From an uncultured Paenibacillaceae bacterium (GTDB taxonomy: Bacteria > Bacillota > Bacilli > Aneurinibacillales > Aneurinibacillaceae), in assembly GCA_937874515.1 (NCBI GenBank), contig CALNBV010000053.1:1-15002 (forward strand): 15,002 nucleotides of DNA, written 5' to 3'. The notes beneath the pieces were generated by a model. It searched no databases, was not told the origin of the DNA, and saw nothing but the letters and a program-made list of their open reading frames with translations. This document shows positions 6,060 through 12,839 of the stretch, piece by piece. The stretch's first letter is position 1; each line of letters starts with the position of its first letter. The position numbers and the translations under genes were made by a program.

Positions 6060-6739
6060 TTAAGAATATTTTTCATAAATTTCCCTTGAGATCACAGCTA
6101 TTCTATCTCTCAGAGAGGGTGGGTTTAAAACCTCCACTCCCGTACCGAAACTTAACAGAAAGCCAACCAACCAGTATGTATCGGGAAAAAGCACTTTTAC
6201 CATGAACCGGCCATCTTCTAGTGGAAAGGGAGTAACTCCCTCCCATTCATCCACTACATTCTTCATTTCCTTTTCGAATAATAACTGGATTTCCAAAAGA
6301 TTCCCATTGGAATTCCAATTTCCAGCAGAAATCAAATCCAAATTCACTTCTCGTTTTTCAAAGGTACTCCCAAGAAGGATTAACTTCTTCATTCGGGTCA
6401 ATTTAAAGAAACGAAAATCTTCCCTTTTAACTTTTCCATGAGAATGTCATGCTGGTTGCTATGGGTTAGAGTCCCTGAAACCCCTTTTAAAGTGGTGATA
6501 ATGGCTGCCATATCGTCAAAGGTTAACACACTTTTATCAAAACGATATCCTTCCGCAAGGCCTATGCCCCCATTGCTCCCCTGAAAGGTAACAACGGGGA
6601 TGCCAGCCAGGTTGATGGCATCCACATCACGTAAAATGGTGCGAACAGAAACACCAAATCTTTCTGCCAGTTCTTTTGCCTGAACTCGTTCTTTACGAAG
6701 CAAAATGACCAATATAGAAATTAATCGATCCAGTTTCAT
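6060..6739 (-). pseudogene. YafY/WYL-family transcriptional regulator, internally deleted and frameshifted
   Basis: Two adjacent frames make one regulator. The first (6739-6398) encodes the N-terminal winged helix-turn-helix (MKLDRLISILVILLRKERVQ, then AKELAERFGVSVRTILRDVD) and the SNGGIGLAEGYRFD segment, then stops at TGA 6400-6398. The second resumes upstream of that stop: read in the other frame, 6422-6390 encodes EDFRFFKLTRM, the conserved sequence just after the WYL motif, and continues through the C-terminal domain (GRFMVKVLFPDTYWLVGFLLSFG in parts) to TAA 6060. Family members are about 300 residues; here only about 227 codons are present. The WYL core and its flanks (very roughly 70-85 residues) are missing at a junction near 6420-6435. 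The effector-sensing part is therefore lost and the gene is probably inactive, although a free HTH domain could still be made. It starts 3 nt after the helicase stop with no strong ribosome site. Confidence 0.8.
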
Positions 6740-6742
6740 ACG

Positions 6743-7909
6743 TTATCTTTTCTTCTTCGGGGTATTCTCTTGCCGGAAAGCTACACGAGCAGGCTGTTCT
6801 TCAACCACCTGTCCTTTTGAAATATATTTCCTTTTTAAGGTGAAACCTAACTTCCCGCTAAATTGTTTAAGGAGTTTCTCTTCCCTCTCTGTTACCAGAG
6901 AAACCACTGTCCCTGCTGCACCCATCCTGCCAGTCCGCCCTGAACGATGGACATACTGGGTCATATCCTGTGGGAAATCATAATGAATGACATGGGTTAA
7001 TCCTTCGATATCCAACCCTCTCGCCGCCACATCAGTGACCAGGAGTAAAGGATATTTTCCGCTGCGGAAATTATTTAGGGCTGCTTCCCTCTCTGTCTTC
7101 GTTGAATCCCCACTTAAGATGGCATAAGCAACATTTTTATTTTGCAAACGAGAGGCAACCTGAGAAATGAACTTTGTATCATTTAAAAAGACCATCCCTT
7201 TCATATTACCCATTTTGGCAATACGGCGGAGAATGTCCGCTTTGTCTCTAAGTTCACAAACAAAATAAATATGGTCCGTTGTTTCGGGAACTTTCACCTT
7301 CCCCTGAATGCGAATGAGTTCCGGTTCTTTCATCCATTCCTTTGCCACCTGTTCTGTGCGAGGGGATAAGGTAGCAGAGAATAATAAAAGTTGTCGATCA
7401 TTCAATGTGGTTTTAATGATGTTCTTAATCAATTCTTCTGATTGGGGAACGATTAATTGATCCCCTTCATCTAACACGATAGTTTTAACCTCATGCATTT
7501 TCATTTTTTTCATCTGAATGAGTTCATAAATCCGATTAGCAGTACCTACAATGACCTGGGGATGCTTTTTCAACTTTTCCAGCTGTCTTTTTATATCCGC
7601 TCCACCAATGAAGGAAGCAACTTGAATTCCGCTTCCCTCAGTCCATTTTTGTGCCACCTGTTGGATTTGCATCACCAATTCCCGGGTGGGTGCTAGAATA
7701 ACAGCCTGAATTACTTTCTTTTCAGCATCGATCTTTTCTAGAATAGGAAGAAGATAAGCAAGAGTTTTTCCTGTTCCTGTGGGGGATTCAGCAATCAGGT
7801 CTCGTCCATCTAATACGAGAGGAATTGCTTTCTCTTGAATTTCCGTAGCTTTGCTAAACCCGTTTTTCTCCCAGATTGTATGTAAAAAAGGCTTCAATGT
7901 ATCTTTCAT
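6743..7909 (-). CDS. yfmL: DEAD-box RNA helicase, YfmL-like
   Basis: This 388-residue ATP-dependent RNA helicase has both RecA-like domains and little else, as in B. subtilis YfmL, which acts in large ribosomal subunit assembly. Motifs in order: Q motif (GFSKATEIQ), I ESPTGTGKT, Ia APTREL, Ib VGTANR, II LDEGD, III FSATL, IV MVFLND, V TDVAARGLDIE, VI HRSGRTGRMG. Motif II reads DEGD instead of DEAD, a conservative change; Ib has TANR where TPGR is usual. A short basic tail ends in KKKR. ATG 7909 is preferred to the in-frame ATG at 7954, because AAGGAGAT at 7914-7921 lies just upstream of it. It follows the HxlR gene by 70 nt with no terminator I can see, and is followed by the broken YafY gene after 3 nt. 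Confidence 0.88.
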   Translation of the reverse strand: MKDTLKPFLHTIWEKNGFSKATEIQEKAIPLVLDGRDLIAESPTGTGKTLAYLLPILEKIDAEKKVIQAVILAPTRELVMQIQQVAQKWTEGSGIQVASFIGGADIKRQLEKLKKHPQVIVGTANRIYELIQMKKMKMHEVKTIVLDEGDQLIVPQSEELIKNIIKTTLNDRQLLLFSATLSPRTEQVAKEWMKEPELIRIQGKVKVPETTDHIYFVCELRDKADILRRIAKMGNMKGMVFLNDTKFISQVASRLQNKNVAYAILSGDSTKTEREAALNNFRSGKYPLLLVTDVAARGLDIEGLTHVIHYDFPQDMTQYVHRSGRTGRMGAAGTVVSLVTEREEKLLKQFSGKLGFTLKRKYISKGQVVEEQPARVAFRQENTPKKKR

Positions 7910-7979
7910 AAAAATCTCCTTAAAACTTATTTTAATAATCCCTTTGCCATCCAATAATAATCTAGATTCTGTCCATTGG

Positions 7980-8429
7980 CTACAGGGATTGGTTCTTTTC
8001 CTCTACATTAACGGGAATCACAGTCAAATCCTCTACATTTTCCCGACAATGGGGGCAATAATAAGCAATTTCTACTTCATGGTGGCATGCTGTATGTTCA
8101 ATTTTTTTATAACACTTCTGCAAATGTTTTCTACCCCAAATCACCAGGGAATGAAAAACATGCTCTAAATCCTGTCCACTTTTCGTCAATGAATATTTAT
8201 AACGTGGAGGATGTTTTGAATATAATGTGGCCTCGATTAACCCTTCTTCCTCAAGATACTTTAACCGCTCTGATAAAAGATTAGACGAGATCCCTGTGAG
8301 GGATGTTCGTAGTTCATTAAAATGCTGATTCCCAATTAAAATATCGTGAATGATCAATAAAGTCCACCTATCCCCTATGATATTTAAAGATTGAGCAATA
8401 TTACAAGGCAATTCATACCCTTTTTTCAT
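7980..8429 (-). CDS. HxlR-type transcriptional regulator with a Cys-rich C-terminal tail
   Basis: This 149-residue protein is a winged helix-turn-helix regulator of the HxlR family, which act as dimers and often sense reactive small molecules. The family core is clear: C9, NIIGDRWTLLIIHDIL (17-32), FNELRTSLTGISSNLLSERL (37-56), LEEEGLIEA (59-67) and PPRYKYSLTKSG (74-85). After the usual end of the domain there is an extra stretch with C115, H116, H117, C125, C128 (HTACHH...YYCPHC), which looks like a zinc-binding knuckle; C9 is the position used for thiol sensing in some relatives. The ATG at 8429 has AGGGG at 8437-8441. The gene is divergent from the five-gene transport operon, and a 7-nt inverted repeat over that operon's -35 is a candidate site, so it probably controls the operon. 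Confidence 0.87.
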   Translation of the reverse strand: MKKGYELPCNIAQSLNIIGDRWTLLIIHDILIGNQHFNELRTSLTGISSNLLSERLKYLEEEGLIEATLYSKHPPRYKYSLTKSGQDLEHVFHSLVIWGRKHLQKCYKKIEHTACHHEVEIAYYCPHCRENVEDLTVIPVNVEEKNQSL

Positions 8430-8463
8430 CTAAATTCCCCTATCTTTCTAAATTTATTCTATT

Positions 8464-8486
8464 AAATCAAAATAGTGGGTTGATTT
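8464..8486. promoter_or_regulatory. Inverted repeat overlapping the operon -35, candidate HxlR operator
   Basis: AAATCAA (8464-8470) and TTGATTT (8480-8486) are perfect complements with a 9-nt spacer, 35 nt from the HxlR start codon. The right arm contains the -35 hexamer TTGATT of the rightward operon, as expected for a repressor site. Confidence 0.45.
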
Positions 8487-8508
8487 TTTGAACTTAGTCC
8501 TTTAGAAT
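8480..8508 (+). promoter_or_regulatory. SigA-type promoter of the transport operon
   Basis: TTGATT (8480-8485) and TAGAAT (8503-8508) are spaced by 17 nt. This would give a leader of roughly 80 nt before the GTG at 8595. I see no riboswitch-like structure in that AT-rich leader. Confidence 0.6.
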
Positions 8509-8594
8509 AATTTACTATAAAACCAATTAAATTAATATGTTTTATTTGTTTAATGTTATTACATGGATTATGTTTCAGAAAGGAGGAATAGGAG

Positions 8595-9380
8595 GTGAAT
8601 ATTCCAATCACTCTTGAAGTGAAAGATGTAAGCAAATCATTCTTCAATCAGGGACAGGTGGAACAGATACTACAAGGAGTTTCTTTCAAAGTAAAAAAGG
8701 GGGAAGTTCTTTCTCTTCTGGGTCACAGCGGTTGTGGAAAAAGCACACTTTTGAATATCATTGGGGGCTTTGAAAAAATTGACAGTGGCCAGGTTTTGTT
8801 TGAAGGATCCCCAGTCCTTGGTCCCCATCGCCAATGCGTCATGTTATTCCAAAATTATGGATTATTGCCCTGGCGAAACATCCTTAAAAATGTGGAGATT
8901 GGATTAGAGAATCTCATAAAAAACAAGAGCTTGCGCAAAGAACAGGCCCTTCATTATTTAGAATTAGTCGGTTTAAAGGATAAAGCCCATCATTTCCCCA
9001 ACCAACTTTCCGGGGGAATGCAACAACGAGTCGCTATTGCCCGGGCCCTTGCGATAAAACCTGACCTTATTTTAATGGATGAACCCTTTGCTGCTTTAGA
9101 CACCTTTAATCGTTACTATCTTCAAGATGAGTTACTCCGTCTACAGGAACAGGCAAAAACAACAATCATCCTTGTAACCCATGATATTGATGAGGCTGTT
9201 TACCTTTCTGACCGAGTCTTAATCATGGATAACAACTCTGGGAACATCCAACGAGAGTTGAAGATCACAACCCCTAAATCCAGAGACCGAAGCCATGGTG
9301 ATTTTCAATACTATCGCACCTTAATTTTTAATGAGTTTCACTTCAACCAACCAAAAAGGCAGGTTGAATACTATATATAA
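8595..9380 (+). CDS. ABC transporter ATP-binding protein, NitT/TauT (SsuB/TauB) type
   Basis: This 261-residue ATPase drives an importer of the nitrate/sulfonate/taurine family at the inner face of the membrane. It has Walker A GHSGCGKST (43-51), the Q-loop Gln (FQNYGLLPW, 85-93), signature LSGGMQQR (138-145), Walker B LILMDEP (158-164), D-loop ALD and the switch His196 in VTHD. The QNYGLLPWRN form is typical of the SsuB/TauB/NrtD group. The GTG at 8595 is chosen because AAGGAGG at 8580-8586 is 8 nt upstream. It is the first gene of a five-gene operon with its permease and lipoprotein at the far end. The substrate cannot be read from the ATPase. Confidence 0.9.
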   Translation: MNIPITLEVKDVSKSFFNQGQVEQILQGVSFKVKKGEVLSLLGHSGCGKSTLLNIIGGFEKIDSGQVLFEGSPVLGPHRQCVMLFQNYGLLPWRNILKNVEIGLENLIKNKSLRKEQALHYLELVGLKDKAHHFPNQLSGGMQQRVAIARALAIKPDLILMDEPFAALDTFNRYYLQDELLRLQEQAKTTIILVTHDIDEAVYLSDRVLIMDNNSGNIQRELKITTPKSRDRSHGDFQYYRTLIFNEFHFNQPKRQVEYYI

Positions 9381-9398
9381 TTTTTAGGAGGAGAAACA

Positions 9399-9941
9399 AT
9401 GTCTTTATACCTTGCAGAATCAGTATTACCCCAGAATTTAAGAGAGAAAGCCACTTTGGAAAATGCCGCTGAAAAAGTAACCATTCAAGCCCAAAATCGC
9501 AACAGCGCATTAATTGAAGTGCAAGCGGCAGATGACCTTAGCCGGGTTTTCTTTATTCTCGAAAGTGATGATCAGAAAACCGTTCGCGACTTATTAGCAG
9601 AAAGCGAAATCCCTGTCACTCTAGTAAAACAAGTTCGCTTATTGGGAGAAGAGTTAGAGACCATTCGCCAAAACCCTAGTGAAGTGAAATATCTCGTAGA
9701 ATGGAACCTTCCTGAAGGCTTAACCATGGACGCTTATTTAAAACGGAAATCAGAAAACTCCGTTCATTATGCAGAAGTACCTGAAGTAACCTTCCAGCGT
9801 ACCTATGTTTGCGAAGATATGACCAAATGCCTTTGCCTCTATGAAGCACCCGGTAAAGACTCTATTTACAAAGCAAGAGATGCAGTTAAAGCGCCAGTTG
9901 ATGCAATTACAGAAACCATTCGAATTTCCATTAACAAATAG
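9399..9941 (+). CDS. Double DUF4242-domain protein
   Basis: This 180-residue soluble protein has no signal peptide. The second half (about 96-175) fits DUF4242, whose small ferredoxin-like domains include a nickel-binding Streptomyces protein: YLVEWNLPEGLTMDAY (98-113), TYVCEDMTKCLCLYEAPG (135-152), APVDAI (165-170). The first half (4-80) repeats the same plan in weaker form: YLAESVLPQNL (4-14), RVFFILESDD (49-58), IPVTLV (71-76). It therefore looks like an internal duplication, about twice the usual single-domain length. Cys138, Cys144, Cys146 and His123 are only in the second half, so a metal or thiol site would be there. The ATG at 9399 follows AGGAGGAG (9386-9393). It lies between the ATPase and the flavoprotein genes, so it probably serves the same pathway; its activity is unknown. 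Confidence 0.72.
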   Translation: MSLYLAESVLPQNLREKATLENAAEKVTIQAQNRNSALIEVQAADDLSRVFFILESDDQKTVRDLLAESEIPVTLVKQVRLLGEELETIRQNPSEVKYLVEWNLPEGLTMDAYLKRKSENSVHYAEVPEVTFQRTYVCEDMTKCLCLYEAPGKDSIYKARDAVKAPVDAITETIRISINK

Positions 9942-9969
9942 GATTAAGGATTTTAGGGGGGGCCATTTT

Positions 9970-11037
9970 ATGACATCACTACTTACCTGGACAGAAATTG
10001 AAGATTATATCCAACAAAACCTGACGCCACTAGTCACTGCCATTGATCAACATGCTTATTACCCCGCAGACTTTTTAAAGGAATTAGGAAAAAAAGGAGC
10101 TTATCAGGTAACAGGGAAAACATCCGAAGAAATTGATACTCAATTTCTTCGCCTCATTGAGGAAGCAGGAAAAGTATGCGGCACTACCGCTTTTACGATT
10201 TGGTGCCAGGCTGCTGCTATTCTTTATGCTAGAAACGGTGAAAGCAACTATATTAAAGAGAAACTTCTTCCCTTATTAGAAAGTGGGGAAGTTCTTGGGG
10301 GAACTGGATTATCCAATCCTATGAAGTATTACGCAGGCATGGAAGAGGTACGTTTAACGGCAGTACTAGAGGAAAATGGGTACAGAATAAATGGTGTTCT
10401 CCCTTTTGTCTCTAATTTAGGTCCAGGTCACTGGTTTGGTATTATCGCTCAGGTAAGTGAGGAGCAACGAATTATGGCCCTCCTCCCTTCTGATCTATTG
10501 GGCTTATCTTTAACAGAAGTAACTAATTTTATTGGAATTAACGGTAGCGGCACTTACAAATGCTGCTTCAAAGATGTACTTATTCCTAAAGAATACATCC
10601 TATCTGAAGATGCAGATCAATGGATTCCAACCATTCGCCCCCAATTTGTCTTATACCAAATAGGAATTGCCCTGGGGATCATTGAATCTTCTATTACTTC
10701 GATAAAACATTTGAAAAATAAACAAAAGGGTGTCAATCATTATATCCATCCTAGTATTGAAGAACTGGAGGAACGGACTAGTTCTGCCCGTAAACTAGCT
10801 TTTCAATTAGCAGAAAACCCAATCCGTGAAACCCAGGATATTATGAACCTTCGTTTGGGAGGAGCTTATCTCTCTGTAGATGCCACCAATATCGCTATGC
10901 TCCACAATGGAGCTGCTGGATATATGGAGCAAAGCAACACTTTCAGACGCCTACGGGAGGCCCATTTTGTCGCTTCTGTAACCCCTGCTATTAAGCAGCT
11001 GGAAAAGGTGCTGGAAAAAGGATGGGGGGATCATTAA
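9970..11037 (+). CDS. Acyl-CoA dehydrogenase-like flavoprotein
   Basis: This 355-residue protein has the acyl-CoA dehydrogenase fold: an N-terminal helical part, a beta domain with the flavin-contact stretch GGTGLSNP (110-117), then a C-terminal four-helix part with LHNGAAGYMEQSNTF (311-325). Classical members end this part with a YEGT motif whose Glu is the catalytic base. Here the matching region reads FVASVTPAI (333-341), so that base seems absent. Flavin monooxygenases of the fold (DszC and HpaH type) also lack it, so oxidation or desulfonation is more likely than beta-oxidation; this is inference. The ATG at 9970 is chosen because a G7 Shine-Dalgarno at 9956-9962 is 7 nt upstream; an ORF opening at 9841 has no such site and overlaps the upstream gene. 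No flavin reductase is visible nearby. Confidence 0.78.
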   Translation: MTSLLTWTEIEDYIQQNLTPLVTAIDQHAYYPADFLKELGKKGAYQVTGKTSEEIDTQFLRLIEEAGKVCGTTAFTIWCQAAAILYARNGESNYIKEKLLPLLESGEVLGGTGLSNPMKYYAGMEEVRLTAVLEENGYRINGVLPFVSNLGPGHWFGIIAQVSEEQRIMALLPSDLLGLSLTEVTNFIGINGSGTYKCCFKDVLIPKEYILSEDADQWIPTIRPQFVLYQIGIALGIIESSITSIKHLKNKQKGVNHYIHPSIEELEERTSSARKLAFQLAENPIRETQDIMNLRLGGAYLSVDATNIAMLHNGAAGYMEQSNTFRRLREAHFVASVTPAIKQLEKVLEKGWGDH

Positions 11038-12012
11038 TTGAAATCAAAACTGAACAAGGCCGTAACAATCATTTCTCTCATGCTTTCTATGGTAGTCATC
11101 CTTTCTGCCTGCGGTACTAACCAGTCCCAATCAACGGTGGGAACAGAAAAGAAAACCATAAAAATTGCTTACTTGCCTATTACCCATGCCCTTCCTCTTC
11201 ATATAGAAAGTGAATTGGGAAAAAGCAATCTCAAAAATAGCAACATTGAACTAATTAAATTCGGTTCCTGGCCTGAATTAATGGATGCCCTTAATACTGG
11301 AAAAGTAGATGGTGCTTCTGTTCTTATTGAATTGGCTATGAAAGCGAAAGAACAAGGCATTGATTTAAAAACAGTTGCCTTAGGACATAGAGATGGCAAT
11401 GTTGTTGTCGTGGCAAACAATATAAACAAGGTTTCCGACCTTAAAGGGAAAACCTTTGCCATCCCACACCGGTTATCCACCCATAATATTCTTCTTTATA
11501 AGATGTTGCAAAAAGAGGGGCTAACAGAAAAAGATGTTAAGATCATCGAGCTTTCCCCGGCAGAAATGCCTGCCTCCCTGGCGGAAGGAAGGATTTCTGG
11601 ATATATTGTGGCAGAACCCTTTGGAGCTAAAGCCGTCTCTATGAATAAAGGAAAAGTATTATACCAATCCAATGATCTCTGGCAGGATTCTGTATGCTGC
11701 GGTCTGGTTTTAAGAAATGACTTTATTAAAAACAACCCGGAAGTGACCCAGGAATTTGTCAATGAATATGTGAAGGCCGGTATAAAAGCAGATACAAAAG
11801 ACACACAAGTCCAAAAAGTTGCATCCAACTATATGAGAGTAGAACAAAATATACTGAACTTATCTATGAAGTGGATTTCCTTTAATGAATTGAAGTTAAG
11901 AGAAAATGACTATAACCAGTTAAGAGAAAATTTAATCGAGATAGGATTAGCAAAAAATCCCCCTCAATATAAAGATTTTGTTGATTCCACATTTATTGAT
12001 AAAGTGAAGTGA
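11038..12012 (+). CDS. ABC transporter substrate-binding lipoprotein, NitT/TauT type
   Basis: This 324-residue protein has a lipoprotein signal: basic MKSKLNK, a hydrophobic stretch, and the lipobox LSAC with Cys25 as the lipid-modified residue. It would be anchored on the outer membrane face and deliver a small solute to the permease. The mature part has the SsuA/NrtA/ThiY-like periplasmic-binding fold: IKIAYLPITHALPLHI (41-56), LKGKTFAIPH (135-144), ISGYIVAEPFG (190-200). The binding pocket cannot be matched to a known ligand by eye. Translation starts with TTG at 11038, right after the TAA of the upstream gene; a GGGGGG site at 11024-11029 inside that gene is 8 nt away, so coupling is likely. 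Confidence 0.88.
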   Translation: MKSKLNKAVTIISLMLSMVVILSACGTNQSQSTVGTEKKTIKIAYLPITHALPLHIESELGKSNLKNSNIELIKFGSWPELMDALNTGKVDGASVLIELAMKAKEQGIDLKTVALGHRDGNVVVVANNINKVSDLKGKTFAIPHRLSTHNILLYKMLQKEGLTEKDVKIIELSPAEMPASLAEGRISGYIVAEPFGAKAVSMNKGKVLYQSNDLWQDSVCCGLVLRNDFIKNNPEVTQEFVNEYVKAGIKADTKDTQVQKVASNYMRVEQNILNLSMKWISFNELKLRENDYNQLRENLIEIGLAKNPPQYKDFVDSTFIDKVK

Positions 12013-12016
12013 TCCT

Positions 12017-12784
12017 ATGCCAAAATTAAACAAATTGCTTAATATCATCATAGGTTTATTCATATTGCTAGCCATTTGGGAAGGGATTGTTTTAACAGGA
12101 TTGTATGAAACATCCCTACTTCCCTCCCCTCTTGACGTTTTCATAGGAATGGTTGAACTCATCAAAGATGGTACTCTTTTTACCGACATCAAAGTAAGCT
12201 TGTATCGATTTTTTGCAGGATATCTTTCGGCAGTCATTTTGGCTGTCATCATTGGGTTACTCTTAGGTTGGTTCACCAAAATATGGAACATCATCGATCC
12301 CATTGTGCAAGTATTGCGGCCAATCTCTCCAATTGCCTGGTTCCCTTTTATTGTTCTCTTGTTTGGCATTGGAGATTTACCCGCTATTGTAATCATCTTT
12401 ATTTCTGCCTTTTTTCCAGTTCTTCTCTCTACTGTATCCGCTGTAAAAAAAGTAGACCCTACTTATTTAAAAGTTGCACAAAACTTTGGTATCAAGCAAC
12501 CTCATTTATTATTTAAAATTATATTCCCTGCTTCCTTTCCTTTTATCGCTAACGGTTTACATCTGGCATTAGGAGCTGCCTGGGTGTTCCTTGTAGCGGG
12601 GGAAATGGTGGGAGCCCAAACTGGCCTTGGCTACTTGATTATCGATGCCCGCAACTCCCTTCGCTCCGACCTTTTACTGGCAGGAATCATTTTCATAGGA
12701 ATCTTAGGTCTTCTCCTTGACCGGGGCATTCATTTATTCGAAAGATGGATGGAGAAAAGATGGGGAATCATTCGAAGCAATTAA
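12017..12784 (+). CDS. ABC transporter permease, NitT/TauT (SsuC/TauC) type
   Basis: This 255-residue integral membrane protein is of the binding-protein-dependent permease family. It has about six hydrophobic helices, starting with IIIGLFILLAIWEGIVL (10-26), followed by the LLPSPLDVF stretch seen before the permease domain. The cytoplasmic coupling loop VAQNFGIKQPHLLFKIIFPASFP (157-179 in part) is the site that docks the ATPase. It starts 4 nt after the lipoprotein stop with a weak ribosome site, so it is probably translated by coupling. As the only permease gene it would act as a homodimer. It is the last gene of the operon and a hairpin follows. Confidence 0.9.
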   Translation: MPKLNKLLNIIIGLFILLAIWEGIVLTGLYETSLLPSPLDVFIGMVELIKDGTLFTDIKVSLYRFFAGYLSAVILAVIIGLLLGWFTKIWNIIDPIVQVLRPISPIAWFPFIVLLFGIGDLPAIVIIFISAFFPVLLSTVSAVKKVDPTYLKVAQNFGIKQPHLLFKIIFPASFPFIANGLHLALGAAWVFLVAGEMVGAQTGLGYLIIDARNSLRSDLLLAGIIFIGILGLLLDRGIHLFERWMEKRWGIIRSN

Positions 12785-12788
12785 GACA

Positions 12789-12819
12789 CAAAGACTGTCC
12801 ATATGTTGGACAGTCTTTG
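12789..12819. terminator. Bidirectional hairpin between the transport operon and the SNF2 gene
   Basis: CAAAGACTGTCC (12789-12800) and GGACAGTCTTTG (12808-12819) form a perfect 12-bp stem with a 7-nt loop. It starts 5 nt after the permease stop. The T-runs are short on both sides (CTTT), so it is a moderate terminator that could serve both convergent units. Confidence 0.7.
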
Positions 12820-12839
12820 CTCTATATTGGTATTCTTCT

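Noticed and set aside
7910..7979. Terminator between the HxlR and helicase genes
   Set aside because: Only a 5-nt CCAAT/ATTGG pairing and a short AATCTAGATT palindrome are present, with no T-run.
8509..8594. Possible riboswitch in the transport operon leader
   Set aside because: The leader is about 80 nt and AT-rich, and I found no stable stems or conserved riboswitch core.
9841..9969. Extended start for the flavoprotein within the DUF4242 gene
   Set aside because: It overlaps a well-supported gene in another frame, and a clear G7 ribosome site precedes the ATG at 9970.
11947..12396. 149-codon open frame opposite the lipoprotein and permease genes
   Set aside because: Its sequence is antisense to a strongly conserved permease, with no family resemblance and no ribosome site.
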